From the NCBI RefSeq assembly GCF_009754915.1, contig NZ_WPIK01000004.1:186001-250000 (forward strand): a DNA stretch of 64,000 nt, written 5' to 3'. This document shows positions 29,721-40,086 of this stretch, one piece after another (positions within the stretch are counted from its first letter, which is position 1; each line of letters opens with the position of its first letter). A program made the translations under genes and the position numbers. Under the pieces are notes generated by a model that was not told the origin of the DNA, ran no database searches, and was given only the letters and a program-made list of their open reading frames with translations. This stretch comes from Mucilaginibacter arboris (GTDB lineage: Bacteria > Bacteroidota > Bacteroidia > Sphingobacteriales > Sphingobacteriaceae).

Positions 29721-29815
29721 ATGCTTCTTTTATCAACTAAAAATTGGTATTCTTAATTATGCTTTTTCTGAAAAGTTAAACTTAGATTTTAATTTTAGTG
29801 TGATAAAAGAAGCAT
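29721..29815. repeat. Inverted pair of the 12-mer repeat in the rpoB-rpoC gap
   Basis: Exact ATGCTTCTTTTA at 29721-29732 (tail TCAACTAAAAATT) and its complement at 29804-29815 (tail TCACACTAAAATT on the other strand) bound 95 bp inside the rpoBC operon. Confidence 0.88.
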
Positions 29816-29840
29816 CATACATCAGCTATAGGTAATAGTT

Positions 29841-29887
29841 GTAGATTTTTGAGTGATAAAATTAAAATCTCATCACTCAAAACCTAC
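29841..29887 (-). other. Stem-loop directly after rpoB
   Basis: Perfect 11-bp stem TTTTGAGTGAT (29847-29857) / ATCACTCAAAA (29872-29882) with a 14-nt loop, extended by GTAG/CTAC. It begins about 11 nt after the rpoB stop. No U-tract follows on the minus strand, so an mRNA processing or stability element is more likely than a terminator. Confidence 0.55.
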
Positions 29888-29897
29888 GTTTTAGAAC

Positions 29898-32800
29898 TTA
29901 TTCTAACGTGATATCCAAACCTAAACCTCTCAATTCATGGACCAATACATTGAAAGATTCCGGAACTGATGGTGTAGGAAGATTTTCACCTTTAACGATT
30001 GCTTCGTATGTTTTAGCGCGTCCGATCACATCATCTGACTTAACCGTGAGAATTTCTTGCAAAATATTGGCAGCACCAAATGCTTCCAAAGCCCAAACTT
30101 CCATCTCACCAAAACGCTGACCTCCAAATTGTGCTTTACCGCCCAATGGTTGTTGTGTAATCAATGAATAAGGTCCGATGGAACGAGCATGCATTTTATC
30201 ATCAACCATGTGGCCTAATTTCAGCATATAAATTATACCAACAGTAGTTTGCTGATCAAAACGATCACCAGTTAAACCATTGTATAAATAGGTTCTTCCA
30301 GATGCAGGAACACCAGCTTTAGCTACCCATTCTTCCACTTCTGAATGTGATGCACCGTCAAAAATCGGTGTGGCAAACTTCATTCCCAGTTCTTTTCCGG
30401 CCCAGCCTAAAACAGTTTCGTAAATCTGTCCTAAGTTCATACGGGAAGGTACACCAAGCGGATTTAATACAATATCCACAGGTGTTCCATCTTCCAGGAA
30501 CGGCATATCTTCATCGCGGACAATACGGGCAACAATACCCTTATTACCGTGACGGCCAGCCATTTTATCACCAACTTTAAGCTTGCGTTTTTTAGCAATA
30601 TAAACTTTTGCCATTTGCACAATACCAGACGGCAATTCATCACCTACACTTATTGCAAACTTATCACGACGATAAGCGCCTAATTCTTCATTAACTTTAA
30701 TGTTAAAGTTATGAAGCAGCAGCTTGATCATTTCATTTTTGTCTTCATCAGTAGTCCATTTTGTTGGATTGATATTGTTGTAATCTAATTCAACTAAAAT
30801 CTTTTGCGTGAATTTAACACCTTTAGCAACAAGCAACTCTTTGTAAACATTGTAAACTCCTTGTGATGTTTTACCGTTTACAATTTCAAAAAGCTTTTCA
30901 ATCAAAGAATTTTTAAGGTCTTTAATGCTTTTGTCATGCTTGTTATCTAATTTTTCCAATGCACTTTTTTCTTCTGCTTTAGAAGTCTTTTTAGCACGGG
31001 AAAATAATTTAGTATCAATTACTACACCACTGATAGAAGGAGGCGTTTTTAAAGAAGCGTCTTTAACATCACCTGCTTTATCACCGAAGATTGCACGTAA
31101 AAGTTTTTCTTCCGGTGAAGGGTCAGATTCTCCTTTTGGTGTAATTTTACCAATCAGGATATCGCCTTCTTTAACTTCAGCACCAACACGGATGATGCCG
31201 TTTTCGTCTAAGTCTTTCGTTGCTTCCTCGGAAACGTTTGGAATATCTGGTGTCAACTCTTCTTCACCACGTTTGGTATCACGGACTTCCAATTCAAATT
31301 CTTCAATATGAAGGGAAGTAAAAATATCCTGAGATACTACACGTTCTGAAATTACAATCGCATCCTCAAAGTTGTAACCTTGCCAAGGCATGAAAGCAAC
31401 TTTCATGTTTCGTCCTAAAGCTAATTCACCGTCTTGTGTTGCATAACCTTCACACAACACCTGACCTTTTTCTACCCGTTGTCCTTTTTTAACAATTGGT
31501 TTTAAGTTGATAGTTGTGCTTTGGTTGGTTTTCTTAAACTTGATTAAACGGTAAGTTTGTGTATCGCCTTCGAAAGAAACTAAACGATCGTCATAATTAC
31601 GATCATATTTGATTTTGATTTCGTTTGCATCTACATATTCTACAACTCCGTCACCTTCTGCATTAATTAAAGTACGTGAATCTTTTGCTACACGCCCTTC
31701 CAATCCAGTACCTACAATTGGCGCTTCCGGGCGTAATAAAGGAACAGCCTGGCGCTGCATGTTAGAACCCATCAAAGCACGGTTAGCATCATCATGTTCC
31801 AAAAACGGAATTAAAGATGCAGCAATAGACGTGATTTGGTTAGGCGCAATATCCATGTAATCCAGCCTTTCTGGCTCAATTACCGGGAAATCACCTTCGA
31901 AACGTGCTTTTACACGTGGTGTTTCAAAATTGCCCTTATCGTCGTAATGCGCATTTGCCTGTGCAATGGTTTTACCGTCTTCATCTTCTGCAGATAAATA
32001 TATTACAGGCTCATCAACAGATACTTTCCCGGCGACCACACGTTTATATGGAGTTTCAATAAAGCCTAAATTATTGATCTTAGCATGTACACAAAGTGAA
32101 GAGATCAAACCGATATTTGGTCCTTCAGGTGTTTCAATTGTACATAAACGGCCATAGTGTGTGTAGTGAACATCACGGACTTCAAAACCTGCACGTTCAC
32201 GGGATAAACCACCAGGCCCAAGCGCTGATAAACGGCGTTTGTGCGTAATCTCTGCTAATGGATTGGTTTGATCCATAAACTGAGACAACTGGTTTGTACC
32301 GAAGAAAGAGTTAATGACAGACGATAAAGTTCTGGCATTAATCAAATCAGTTGGTGTAAAAACTTCGTTATCGCGAATGTTCATCCGCTCACGGATTGTA
32401 CGAGCCATCCTTGCCAAACCAACGCCAAATTGCGCATATAACTGCTCACCTACTGTACGTACACGACGGTTAGACAAGTGATCAATATCATCAACTTCTG
32501 CTTTAACGTTTATCAGTTTGATCAGGTATTTTACAATTGCAATAATATCCTGCTTTGTTAAAACTTTGGTCTCAAAAGAAGTATCCAGTTTTAACTTACG
32601 GTTGATGCGGTAACGGCCTACATCGCCTAAATCATACCTTTTATCAGAGAAGAACAAGCGATCTATAATGCCGCGAGCTGTTTCTTCATCAGGCGGTTCC
32701 GCGTTACGTAACTGTCTGTAAATATGTTCTACTGCTTCCTTTTCGGAGTTGGAAGTGTCTTTTTGTAATGTATTATATATAATGGTATAATCACCGCTGG

Positions 32801-33701
32801 TAGCTGCATCCTCTTTATTCAGGATAATACTTTTTACACCCGCATCAATGATCAGATCAATATGGTCATCTTCTAAAATGGTTTCACGCTCCAGGATGAT
32901 TTCGTTACGGTCGATAGAAACTACCTCACCAGTATCTTCATCCACAAAATCTTCCACCCATTTTTTCAGTACCCTTGCAGCAAGCTTACGACCGATAAAT
33001 TTTTTCAAGCCTGATTTACTCACTTTTACTTCATCTGCCAGTTCAAATAATTCTAAAATATCTTTATCAGAATCGTAACCAATAGCACGAAGCAAGGTAG
33101 TAACAGGAAACTTCTTTTTCCTGTCTATATAAGCATACATTACGTTGTTTACGTCTGTAGCAAACTCAATCCATGAACCTTTAAAAGGGATTACACGGGC
33201 TGAGTACAATTTTGTTCCGTTAGTGTGACGGCTTTGGCCAAAAAACACACCAGGAGAACGGTGCAACTGAGAAACAATTACACGTTCTGCTCCGTTAACC
33301 ACAAAAGTTCCTTTTGGAGTCATATAAGGGATTGTTCCCAAATACACATCCTGAACAATTGTTTCAAAATCTTCGTGTTCCTCATCATTACATGATAAAC
33401 GAAGCTTTGCTTTTAACGGCACGCTATAAGTTAAACCACGCTCAATACACTCTTGAATATCATAGCGGGGCGGATCAATAAAATAATCCAGAAATTCTAA
33501 AACAAAGATGTTTCTGGAATCGGAAATTGGAAAGTTCTCTGCAAAAACTTTAAACAAGCCTTCTTTGTGGCGATTGTCTGAAGTAGTTTCCAATTGAAAA
33601 AATTCCTGAAAAGATTGTAACTGTACATCCAGAAAGTCAGGGTAATCAATTACGTGCTTACTGGTTGCAAAGTTTACTCTTTGATTATTTTTGTTTGCCA
33701 A
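29898..33701 (-). CDS. rpoB: DNA-directed RNA polymerase subunit beta
   Basis: 1267 residues. The rifampicin region ([20 protein letters not shown], then [20 protein letters not shown]), the [12 protein letters not shown] segment, [12 protein letters not shown] and the C-terminal [14 protein letters not shown] are intact and typical. It pairs with RpoC. It is transcribed from the tuf-nusG-rpl operon side, with a strong hairpin in the rplL-rpoB gap. Confidence 0.99.
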   Translation of the reverse strand: MANKNNQRVNFATSKHVIDYPDFLDVQLQSFQEFFQLETTSDNRHKEGLFKVFAENFPISDSRNIFVLEFLDYFIDPPRYDIQECIERGLTYSVPLKAKLRLSCNDEEHEDFETIVQDVYLGTIPYMTPKGTFVVNGAERVIVSQLHRSPGVFFGQSRHTNGTKLYSARVIPFKGSWIEFATDVNNVMYAYIDRKKKFPVTTLLRAIGYDSDKDILELFELADEVKVSKSGLKKFIGRKLAARVLKKWVEDFVDEDTGEVVSIDRNEIILERETILEDDHIDLIIDAGVKSIILNKEDAATSGDYTIIYNTLQKDTSNSEKEAVEHIYRQLRNAEPPDEETARGIIDRLFFSDKRYDLGDVGRYRINRKLKLDTSFETKVLTKQDIIAIVKYLIKLINVKAEVDDIDHLSNRRVRTVGEQLYAQFGVGLARMARTIRERMNIRDNEVFTPTDLINARTLSSVINSFFGTNQLSQFMDQTNPLAEITHKRRLSALGPGGLSRERAGFEVRDVHYTHYGRLCTIETPEGPNIGLISSLCVHAKINNLGFIETPYKRVVAGKVSVDEPVIYLSAEDEDGKTIAQANAHYDDKGNFETPRVKARFEGDFPVIEPERLDYMDIAPNQITSIAASLIPFLEHDDANRALMGSNMQRQAVPLLRPEAPIVGTGLEGRVAKDSRTLINAEGDGVVEYVDANEIKIKYDRNYDDRLVSFEGDTQTYRLIKFKKTNQSTTINLKPIVKKGQRVEKGQVLCEGYATQDGELALGRNMKVAFMPWQGYNFEDAIVISERVVSQDIFTSLHIEEFELEVRDTKRGEEELTPDIPNVSEEATKDLDENGIIRVGAEVKEGDILIGKITPKGESDPSPEEKLLRAIFGDKAGDVKDASLKTPPSISGVVIDTKLFSRAKKTSKAEEKSALEKLDNKHDKSIKDLKNSLIEKLFEIVNGKTSQGVYNVYKELLVAKGVKFTQKILVELDYNNINPTKWTTDEDKNEMIKLLLHNFNIKVNEELGAYRRDKFAISVGDELPSGIVQMAKVYIAKKRKLKVGDKMAGRHGNKGIVARIVRDEDMPFLEDGTPVDIVLNPLGVPSRMNLGQIYETVLGWAGKELGMKFATPIFDGASHSEVEEWVAKAGVPASGRTYLYNGLTGDRFDQQTTVGIIYMLKLGHMVDDKMHARSIGPYSLITQQPLGGKAQFGGQRFGEMEVWALEAFGAANILQEILTVKSDDVIGRAKTYEAIVKGENLPTPSVPESFNVLVHELRGLGLDITLE

Positions 33702-33798
33702 GGGATTAATTTTTTAGTTTATGAATAAACTTTCACTTGTTTGATTAAAGTTTGTTTCCTGAACTTCAAACAAAAATGGGTGTGTTATAAACAACAAT

Positions 33799-33825
33799 AG
33801 ACCCCGGCTAAACAGGCCGGAGTCT
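33799..33825 (-). terminator. Attenuator-like hairpin between rplL and rpoB
   Basis: A 10-bp G+C-rich stem AGACTCCGGC / GCCGGGGTCT with a 7-nt loop lies 28 nt after the rplL stop. The U-tract is poor (ATTGTTGTTTATAAC), which fits a partial attenuator or processing site, as known between rplL and rpoB in other bacteria. Confidence 0.6.
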
Positions 33826-33852
33826 TGTGAAATATGGATAGGATTTGCGAGA

Positions 33853-34233
33853 TTATTTAACCTCAACAACAGCTCCTGCTTCTTCCAATTGTTTTTTAAG
33901 TGATTCTGCTTCTTCTTTAGTAACACCAGTTTTAACTTCTTTTGGTGCACCGTCCACTAAGTCTTTAGCTTCTTTCAAGCCAAGGCCTGTTAAGTCTTTC
34001 ACTAATTTTACTACTGCTAATTTAGCGCCGCCTGCTTCTTTCAGGATAACGTCAAAAGCTGTTTTTTCTTCAACAGCAGCAGGGGCATCACCACCAGCGG
34101 CAGGGCCTGCAACTGCAACAGCTGCAGCAGCTGGTTCAATACCATATTCATCTTTCAAGATCTGAGCTAACTCGTTAACTTCTTTTACTGTTAAGTTTAC
34201 TAACTGCTCAGCAAACGCTTTTAAATCTGCCAT
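33853..34233 (-). CDS. rplL: 50S ribosomal protein L7/L12
   Basis: 126 residues: the N-terminal dimerisation helices ([20 protein letters not shown]), an Ala/Pro-rich hinge ([20 protein letters not shown]) and the C-terminal factor-binding domain ([31 protein letters not shown]). It recruits translation GTPases as part of the L10-L12 stalk. It follows rplJ by 60 nt. Confidence 0.98.
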   Translation of the reverse strand: MADLKAFAEQLVNLTVKEVNELAQILKDEYGIEPAAAAVAVAGPAAGGDAPAAVEEKTAFDVILKEAGGAKLAVVKLVKDLTGLGLKEAKDLVDGAPKEVKTGVTKEEAESLKKQLEEAGAVVEVK

Positions 34234-34293
34234 TTTATTTAAAATTTAATTTTAATGCTTTTTTGTAATAAATTTCAGAACTTCAGGTGTCTG

Positions 34294-34812
34294 TTAACCT
34301 CTTTCCTGTAATGTTTTAACAACACCTGCTATAATATTTCCGCCAGATTGAAGTGCAGAAATAACATTTTTAGCAGGAGATTGCAATAATCCAACGATTT
34401 CTCCAACCAGTTGCTCTTTAGATTTAAGGTTAACCAGTGCATCTAATTGGTTATCGCCAATAAAAAATGATGATTCAATGTATGCTGCTTTTAAAATTGG
34501 TTTATCACCCGTCCTTCTTAATTCTTTAATCAATTTTGCCGGAGCAGTTGTTGATTTAGAGAACATTACAGATGAAGAACCTTTTAATGCATCATACATG
34601 GGTGTGAAGTCTCCTCCGATTGCTTCCACTGCTTTTTTTATCAGTGAATTTTTAGCAACCTGAATTTTGATATCACTTTCAAAACATTTTCTACGGATTA
34701 CATTAATTTTTGCAACCGTTAAATTAGATGTATCAGTAACATAGAAATTACCATACTCTTTAATCTGCTCTGCAAGGGCATTAACTACTTCGTATTTTTC
34801 TTCTTTCTTCAT
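34294..34812 (-). CDS. rplJ: 50S ribosomal protein L10
   Basis: 172 residues with the N-terminal rRNA-binding domain (KEEKYEVVNALAEQIKEYGN, FYVTDTSNLTVAKINVIRRK) and a C-terminal L12-binding helix (SALQSGGNIIAGVVKTLQ). It anchors the L12 stalk. It starts 2 nt after the rplA stop, leaving no room for a separate leader. Confidence 0.97.
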   Translation of the reverse strand: MKKEEKYEVVNALAEQIKEYGNFYVTDTSNLTVAKINVIRRKCFESDIKIQVAKNSLIKKAVEAIGGDFTPMYDALKGSSSVMFSKSTTAPAKLIKELRRTGDKPILKAAYIESSFFIGDNQLDALVNLKSKEQLVGEIVGLLQSPAKNVISALQSGGNIIAGVVKTLQERG

Positions 34813-34814
34813 GA

Positions 34815-35513
34815 TTAAATACCTGCTACTGATTTAGTTTCTATTTCTATACCTTTAGACATAGTAGAAGAAAGATGAATACTCTTGAAGTAAGTCCCTT
34901 TTGCTGAAGAAGGTTTTAATTTTGAAATTATTTGGATAACTTCCATCGCATTTTCATAAATTTTATCCGGAGAAAAAGAAACTTTTCCTATAGATGCATG
35001 AACAATACCTGTTTTATCTACTTTAAAATCAATTTTACCAGCTTTAACTTCTGTTACCGCTTTGCCAACTTCAGTAGTTACCGTACCAGATTTAGGGTTT
35101 GGCATTAGGTTACGCGGGCCTAAAATACGGCCTAACCTACCTACTTTTGCCATAACGCTTGGCATAGTGATGATGATATCAACATCTGTCCAACCACCTT
35201 CAATCTTGGTAATGTACTCATCCAAACCTACGTAATCTGCCCCGGCTGCCTTAGCTTCTTCTTCCTTATCAGGAGTACACAAAACTAAAACCCGAACAGT
35301 TTTACCGGTTCCGTGAGGCAAAGTAGCAATACCACGAACCATTTGATTAGCTTTACGTGGATCAACCCCTAAACGAACATCAATATCAACCGATGAATCA
35401 AATTTAGTGGTTGTTATGTCCTTCACCAAAGAAGCAGCTTCCTGCAAAGAATATAACTTGTTTGCCTCAATCTTGGAAAGTGCTGCTTTTTGATTTTTTG
35501 TTAATCTAGCCAC
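34815..35513 (-). CDS. rplA: 50S ribosomal protein L1
   Basis: 232 residues with the conserved [20 protein letters not shown], the [19 protein letters not shown] core and a C-terminal [10 protein letters not shown]. It forms the L1 stalk and in many bacteria represses its own rplKA mRNA. It follows rplK by 26 nt. Confidence 0.98.
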   Translation of the reverse strand: MARLTKNQKAALSKIEANKLYSLQEAASLVKDITTTKFDSSVDIDVRLGVDPRKANQMVRGIATLPHGTGKTVRVLVLCTPDKEEEAKAAGADYVGLDEYITKIEGGWTDVDIIITMPSVMAKVGRLGRILGPRNLMPNPKSGTVTTEVGKAVTEVKAGKIDFKVDKTGIVHASIGKVSFSPDKIYENAMEVIQIISKLKPSSAKGTYFKSIHLSSTMSKGIEIETKSVAGI

Positions 35514-35539
35514 TTGTCTTAAACTGAATTTTAATTTAA

Positions 35540-35983
35540 TTAATTATTCCAGGGTGCATTACCATTTACGGTAATCCCCATACTGCGAGCTGTACCTGCC
35601 ACCATTTTCATTGCTGATTCTACGGTGAAGGCGTTCAAATCAGTCATTTTATCCTTAGCGATCGTTTCTACCTGGTCCCAAGAAATATTAGAAACTTTCT
35701 TACGGTTTGGTTCTGCCGATCCACCTTTCAAACCGGATACTTCCAATAACTGGATAGCAACAGGAGGTGTTTTAATGATAAATTCAAATGATTTGTCAGC
35801 ATAAACAGTTATTACAACAGGTAATACTTTACCTGCCTTATCTTGTGTACGCGCATTAAACTGCTTGCAAAACTCCATAATATTAACACCTTTTGCTCCT
35901 AATGCAGGACCAATTGGTGGAGATGGATTTGCAGCGCCGCCTTTTACTTGTAACTTGATTAACGCACTAACCTCTTTTGCCAT
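35540..35983 (-). CDS. rplK: 50S ribosomal protein L11
   Basis: 147 residues. [36 protein letters not shown] and the C-terminal RNA-binding domain ([19 protein letters not shown]) are standard. It binds the GTPase-associated centre of 23S rRNA. It lies 80 nt after nusG. Confidence 0.98.
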   Translation of the reverse strand: MAKEVSALIKLQVKGGAANPSPPIGPALGAKGVNIMEFCKQFNARTQDKAGKVLPVVITVYADKSFEFIIKTPPVAIQLLEVSGLKGGSAEPNRKKVSNISWDQVETIAKDKMTDLNAFTVESAMKMVAGTARSMGITVNGNAPWNN

Positions 35984-36063
35984 TTTACTATTTTATTTAA
36001 CAACAAATGTTATAATGTGGAAGCAATGTAACATTTAAGCTTTTTGAACAAATTAATTGTTTA

Positions 36064-36612
36064 TTATTCCTTTTCAACCTGCATATAGTTCAATTCAAGC
36101 GGTGTTCTTCGCCCGAAAATTTTAACCATAACTTTCAGTTTCTTTTTCTCTTCGTTTACCTCTTCAATAACACCGTTAAAACCGTTAAAAGGGCCGTCCA
36201 TCACTTTAACGTTTTCGCCTGCGTAATAAGGTACGTTCATGGTTTCTGCCTGAACCGTCATTTCATCAACCTTGCCTAATATGCGGTTTACTTCTGCCTG
36301 GCGCAACGGTACAGCATTACCTGCTTTATCTCCTAAAAAACCAATTACACTATTTGTGTTTTTGATTATATGTTCCATCTCACCGTCTAAAGCCGCTTCA
36401 ATCAATACATATCCAGGAAAGTAATTGCGCTCTTTTGCAATTTTTTTTCCTTCCCGCATCTGATAATATTTTTCCATAGGAATTAATACCTGCGGGATCT
36501 GGTGCGCTATACCTAAACGGTTTACTTCTGCCTCTATGTATTGTTTAACCTTTTTTTCTTTCCCACTTATGGCTCTCACCACATACCATTTCAATTGATC
36601 GCTCATGTTCAA
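36064..36612 (-). CDS. nusG: Transcription termination/antitermination factor NusG
   Basis: 182 residues: an N-terminal NGN domain (LKWYVVRAISGKEKKVKQYI, FPGYVLIEAALDGEMEH) and a C-terminal KOW domain (GENVKVMDGPFNGFNGVIEE). The annotated ATG gives MNMSDQ; a second Met two codons on is equally usable. It couples RNA polymerase with Rho or ribosomes. It starts 3 nt after secE. Confidence 0.97.
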   Translation of the reverse strand: MNMSDQLKWYVVRAISGKEKKVKQYIEAEVNRLGIAHQIPQVLIPMEKYYQMREGKKIAKERNYFPGYVLIEAALDGEMEHIIKNTNSVIGFLGDKAGNAVPLRQAEVNRILGKVDEMTVQAETMNVPYYAGENVKVMDGPFNGFNGVIEEVNEEKKKLKVMVKIFGRRTPLELNYMQVEKE

Positions 36613-36615
36613 ATA

Positions 36616-36810
36616 TTATGCAAGAGATTTGTAAAAATATTTGAGTAAATTTCCAACAGATTCATCCATTGCCAAAATAATCAAAGCTATAATAATAGAA
36701 GCAATAAGTACTAAAACAGCACTATTCTGAAGTTCGCCCCATGTTGGCCAGGTTACTTTTTGGGTTAACTCTATGTAAGACTCCTTAACGTATTCAGTTA
36801 CTTTAGCCAT
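36616..36810 (-). CDS. secE: Preprotein translocase subunit SecE
   Basis: 64 residues from the ATG at 36810 (MAKVTEYVKESYIELTQKVT). A longer frame reads back into tRNA-Trp and is not credible. A conserved amphipathic helix (TWPTWGELQNSAVLVL) precedes one C-terminal membrane helix (IIIALIILAM), which is the short single-TM SecE form. It is part of SecYEG. Confidence 0.95.
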   Translation of the reverse strand: MAKVTEYVKESYIELTQKVTWPTWGELQNSAVLVLIASIIIALIILAMDESVGNLLKYFYKSLA

Positions 36811-36828
36811 TCTGTTTACTTTACTATG

Positions 36829-36899
36829 CACGGGCACAAGGATTCGAACCCTGATCAAAGGTTTTGGAGACCTCTATTCTACCATTGAACTATGCCCGT
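36829..36899 (-). tRNA. tRNA-Trp (CCA)
   Basis: A 71-nt cloverleaf with acceptor ACGGGCA/TGCCCGT, discriminator G, anticodon loop CTCCAAA (anticodon CCA) and T arm GGTTCGAATCC. It lies between tuf and secE, its usual place; CCA is not encoded. Confidence 0.96.
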
Positions 36900-36910
36900 T
36901 TATTACAAGA

Positions 36911-36941
36911 AAACATAAGCCTGATAAACGGGCTTATGTTT
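36911..36941 (-). other. Hairpin between tuf and tRNA-Trp
   Basis: Perfect 11-bp stem AAACATAAGCC / GGCTTATGTTT with a 9-nt loop, about 20 nt after the tuf stop. The weak U-tract suggests a partial terminator or a processing site that frees tRNA-Trp. Confidence 0.55.
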
Positions 36942-36961
36942 CTAATTAACCTTTTTAAATT

Positions 36962-38149
36962 TTATTTTAAAATTTCAGTAACCTGACCGGCACCTACTGT
37001 TCTGCCACCTTCACGGATTGCAAAACGAAGACCTTTTTCCATCGCAATAGCGTTGATCAGTTTTACTGTTATAGTAACGTTATCACCTGGCATTACCATT
37101 TCTACACCTTCAGCTAATGAAATTTCACCAGTTACGTCTGTAGTGCGGAAATAGAATTGCGGACGGTATTTGTTAAAGAACGGCGTGTGACGACCACCTT
37201 CTGCTTTTGATAATACGTAAACTTCAGCTTTAAAATCTGTGTGAGGAGTTACTGAACCTGGTTTGCAAATAACCATACCACGACGGATAGCTTCTTTTTC
37301 AATACCACGTAATAATAAACCTACGTTATCACCAGCTTCTCCTCTGTCCAGAATTTTACGGAACATTTCAACACCAGTAACAGTTGATTTTAAGTTTTCT
37401 GCACCCATTCCCAGGATGTCAACTTGCTCACCAGAGTTAATGATACCTCTTTCAATACGGCCTGTAGCAACAGTACCACGACCAGTAATTGAGAAAACAT
37501 CTTCTACCGGCATCAAGAAAGGCAGGTCAGTTAAACGTGGAGGAATTGGAATGTAGTTATCTACAGCATCCATTAACTCCATAATTTTGTCAACCCATTT
37601 TGGCTCACCATTTAAGCCACCAAGAGCTGAACCTTGAATAACAGGAATATCATCACCAGGGAAATCGTAGAATGATAACAATTCGCGAATTTCCATTTCA
37701 ACTAATTCTAACAATTCAGGATCATCAACCATGTCAACTTTGTTCATAAACACAACTAATGAAGGCACACCTACCTGGCGTGATAACAAAATGTGCTCAC
37801 GAGTTTGTGGCATCGGACCGTCTGTTGCTGCAACCACGATAATTGCACCATCCATTTGAGCCGCACCTGTTACCATGTTTTTCACATAATCCGCGTGGCC
37901 CGGGCAGTCAACGTGTGCATAGTGACGGGTAGCAGTTGAGTATTCAACGTGTGCTGTATTGATAGTAATACCACGTTCTTTTTCTTCCGGAGCAGAGTCA
38001 ATTGAATCAAATGAACGAGCTTCTGAAAAACCTTTATCGGCTAATACTTTTGTAATAGCTGCGGTAAGAGTAGTTTTGCCGTGGTCAACGTGACCAATAG
38101 TACCGATATTTAAGTGCGGTTTACTTCGGTCAAATTTTTCTTTTGCCAT
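36962..38149 (-). CDS. tuf: Elongation factor Tu
   Basis: 395 residues. [15 protein letters not shown] (G1), [20 protein letters not shown] (G3) and NKVDMVDD (G4) are intact; domain 2 and 3 motifs [12 protein letters not shown] and [12 protein letters not shown] follow. It delivers aminoacyl-tRNA to the ribosome. Four tRNA genes lie upstream on the same strand, so tuf is probably cotranscribed with them. Confidence 0.99.
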   Translation of the reverse strand: MAKEKFDRSKPHLNIGTIGHVDHGKTTLTAAITKVLADKGFSEARSFDSIDSAPEEKERGITINTAHVEYSTATRHYAHVDCPGHADYVKNMVTGAAQMDGAIIVVAATDGPMPQTREHILLSRQVGVPSLVVFMNKVDMVDDPELLELVEMEIRELLSFYDFPGDDIPVIQGSALGGLNGEPKWVDKIMELMDAVDNYIPIPPRLTDLPFLMPVEDVFSITGRGTVATGRIERGIINSGEQVDILGMGAENLKSTVTGVEMFRKILDRGEAGDNVGLLLRGIEKEAIRRGMVICKPGSVTPHTDFKAEVYVLSKAEGGRHTPFFNKYRPQFYFRTTDVTGEISLAEGVEMVMPGDNVTITVKLINAIAMEKGLRFAIREGGRTVGAGQVTEILK

Positions 38150-38205
38150 GATTGTTTATGTTGTTATTAGGTTAATTTTACTTTTTAATACATTATAATA
38201 ATGCG

Positions 38206-38277
<72 letters not shown>

Positions 38278-38348
38278 TTTTGTTTACGCATGCCGATTAA
38301 ATATCTTACAAATCCGTAATCGTCAATCGTAGCCCGTAATTTTATTTG

Positions 38349-38421
38349 AGCGGAAGACGAGGTTCGAACTCGCGACCTATAGCTTGGAAGGCTATCGCTC
38401 TACCAACTGAGCTACTTCCGC
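38349..38421 (-). tRNA. tRNA-Gly (TCC)
   Basis: A 73-nt cloverleaf with acceptor GCGGAAG/CTTCCGC, anticodon loop CTTCCAA (anticodon TCC) and T arm GAGTTCGAACCTC. Confidence 0.95.
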
Positions 38422-38431
38422 TTAAAAATTG

Positions 38432-38512
38432 TGGGGGGAGAAGGATTCGAACCTTCGTAGCCGAAGCAACGGATTTACAGTCCGTCCCATTTGACCGCTC
38501 TGGTATCCCCCC
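38432..38512 (-). tRNA. tRNA-Tyr (GTA)
   Basis: An 81-nt class II tRNA with acceptor GGGGGGA/TCCCCCC, anticodon loop CTGTAAA (anticodon GTA), a long variable arm and T arm AGGTTCGAATCCT. Confidence 0.95.
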
Positions 38513-38546
38513 ATTTAAAAGAAATACTATTGATACTCCTTTTAAG

Positions 38547-38619
38547 AGCCTCCTATCGGGATCGAACCAATGACCTACTGATTACAAGTCAGTCGCTCTA
38601 CCAGCTGAGCTAAGGAGGC
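38547..38619 (-). tRNA. tRNA-Thr (TGT)
   Basis: A 73-nt cloverleaf with acceptor GCCTCCT/AGGAGGC, anticodon loop CTTGTAA (anticodon TGT) and T arm TGGTTCGATCCCG. First gene behind the promoter at 38678-38708. Confidence 0.95.
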
Positions 38620-38677
38620 AATTATATATTTTAAAAGAACAAAGCCGCTTTAAGAACATGCCTTTGAAAACGGAATG

Positions 38678-38708
38678 CAAATCTACACTTTTTATACATC
38701 GAACAAAA
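38678..38708 (-). promoter_or_regulatory. Promoter of the tRNA-tuf(-secE-nusG-rpl-rpo) operon
   Basis: TTTTG (38704-38708) and TAGATTTG (38678-38685) on the minus strand are separated by 18 nt, an excellent match to the Bacteroidota -33 TTTG / -7 TAnnTTTG promoter. Transcription would start near 38672, about 50 nt before tRNA-Thr(TGT). Confidence 0.8.
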
Positions 38709-38718
38709 TTTTTTTATA

Positions 38719-38752
38719 AAAAAAGCCAACAAAATATTTTGCTGGCTTTTTA
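38719..38752 (-). terminator. Terminator downstream of hpf
   Basis: Stem AAAAGCCAGCAAAAT / ATTTTGTTGGCTTTT with one mismatch/wobble, flanked by T-runs on both strands, 24 nt after the hpf stop and just ahead of the tRNA-tuf promoter. Confidence 0.85.
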
Positions 38753-38776
38753 TGCATATTATATAATTAAACCCTC

Positions 38777-39112
38777 TTAAAGATCATTGTTTATTACTTC
38801 TTTTAAAGAGGTTTCTTTTGTACGGATTTTTTGCTTGTGCTTTTCTAATTGCTTACGTAAACTTTCTATGGCGAGGTCTGTTGCCTCTTCAAATGTTTTG
38901 CATTGCTCTTTTGCAAATAATTGATTTCCAGGGATCATTAATTTAATTTCCGAGATTTTATTCGCTTCATCTTCCACTTTTTCCAGTTTTAAATAAACCT
39001 CGCCGGTAATAATCTGATCAAAAAACTGATCTAGCTTGTTCGCTTTTTTCTGAATAAAATCTACCAATTTACTGTCAGCACTAAAGTGTATTGCCTGAAC
39101 TGTAATTTTCAT
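38777..39112 (-). CDS. hpf: Ribosome hibernation-promoting factor, short form (HPF/RaiA)
   Basis: 111 residues: MKITVQAIHFSADSKLVDFI with the beta-alpha-beta-beta-beta-alpha core, YLKLEKVEDEANKISEIKLM, and the conserved FEEATDLAIESLRKQLEKHK helix. There is no C-terminal dimerisation domain. It binds the 30S subunit in stationary phase. It follows xerC by 14 nt. Confidence 0.92.
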   Translation of the reverse strand: MKITVQAIHFSADSKLVDFIQKKANKLDQFFDQIITGEVYLKLEKVEDEANKISEIKLMIPGNQLFAKEQCKTFEEATDLAIESLRKQLEKHKQKIRTKETSLKEVINNDL

Positions 39113-39126
39113 TGTTCCTCCTTTTG

Positions 39127-40005
39127 TTATGCCTTTGGATGGGCTTGTTTATAAATTAATTTTAACCTTTCTACAGAATTGTGGGTATAAACCTGGGTGG
39201 CACTTAAATTAGCATGGCCCAAAAGTTCTTTTATTGCGTTCAAATCCGCACCATTATTTAATAATGATGTGGCGAACGTATGACGAAGTACGTGAGGGCT
39301 TTTTTTGTTTTGAGTGGTTATATAACCCAGATATTTCTGCACAATGCGGTATATTAGTTTCGGATAAGCATCAGTTCCTGCATCGGTAACAATTAATTTT
39401 GAAGAATTGTTATTAAAAATTTGTCTTTTCTTAATGCTAAGGTATTCTTTAATTAATATTAACAGTTCTTTATTTAACGGAACAATCCGCTGCTTGCTTC
39501 TTTTACCGATAATTTTTATTGTATTTTCATAAAAATTAATGTCTGTTTCTTTTAAACTAAGCAGTTCTGCCAGCCGTATACCTGTGCCAAACAGTATTTC
39601 AACCACTAATTTATCGCGTGTCCCTGTAAAATCATTTTCAAAAATATCGTCACTGTCCAGTAAAGCCGTAACTGTTTCTTCTCGGATAATTACAGGAAGC
39701 TTTTTAGCCAGTTTTGGGCTTTGTATTTTAGACATCGGATTTTCTGCCAGCAATTTTTCGCGTACTAAAAATCGGAAATATGTTTTTAAAGAAGATATTT
39801 TACGGTTTACAGACCGGGAATCTGTTTGCTTGTCCAAAAGATGGACAATCCAGTTACGTATTAAAAAAACATCGGTAAAAGAAGCATCCGCTTCAGCTTT
39901 AATAAATGCAAAAAACTGTAACAGATCAGTTTTATAAGCAATTAAAGTATTGGCCGAAAAGCGTTTCTCGTGCTGGAGATATGTATAAAAACGGTCTAAA
40001 TGCAT
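39127..40005 (-). CDS. xerC: Tyrosine recombinase XerC/XerD family
   Basis: 292 residues: an N-terminal SAM-like DNA-binding domain (FYTYLQHEKRFSANTLIAYK) and a catalytic domain with GTGIRLAELLSL (Arg I), a Lys in IIGKRSKQRIVPL, HVLRHTFATSLLNNGADLNA (HxxR), LLGHANLSATQVYTH (His and the nucleophile Tyr near residue 274). It is complete and of Xer size, so it is likely the chromosome-dimer resolvase and not a phage integrase. The 12-mer repeat sits in its coding sequence at 39876. Confidence 0.92.
   Translation of the reverse strand: MHLDRFYTYLQHEKRFSANTLIAYKTDLLQFFAFIKAEADASFTDVFLIRNWIVHLLDKQTDSRSVNRKISSLKTYFRFLVREKLLAENPMSKIQSPKLAKKLPVIIREETVTALLDSDDIFENDFTGTRDKLVVEILFGTGIRLAELLSLKETDINFYENTIKIIGKRSKQRIVPLNKELLILIKEYLSIKKRQIFNNNSSKLIVTDAGTDAYPKLIYRIVQKYLGYITTQNKKSPHVLRHTFATSLLNNGADLNAIKELLGHANLSATQVYTHNSVERLKLIYKQAHPKA
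39876..39887 (-). repeat. Dispersed 12-mer inside xerC
   Basis: Exact copy read in the sense frame as Asp-Ala-Ser-Phe-Thr between the two XerC domains' conserved parts. Confidence 0.8.
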
Positions 40006-40051
40006 AAAAACTATCTGTATCTTCTTAAATATGAAGATACAAATAGTTTTT
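40006..40051 (-). terminator. Terminator of rpsU abutting the xerC start codon
   Basis: Stem AAAAACTAT-TT-GTATCTTC / GAAGATAC-AG-ATAGTTTTT with an 8-nt loop; 17 bp apart from one internal mismatch pair, ending in TTTTT. It follows the rpsU stop by 35 nt and touches the xerC ATG at 40005. Confidence 0.75.
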
Positions 40052-40086
40052 AAATATCAGTAAGCGGAAAAATCCTTAAAAGAAAA

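Noticed and set aside
33853-35983. rplJL leader or L1/L10 operator sites
   Set aside because: Gaps are 2-60 nt and no clear mimic of the rRNA-binding sites was identified by eye.
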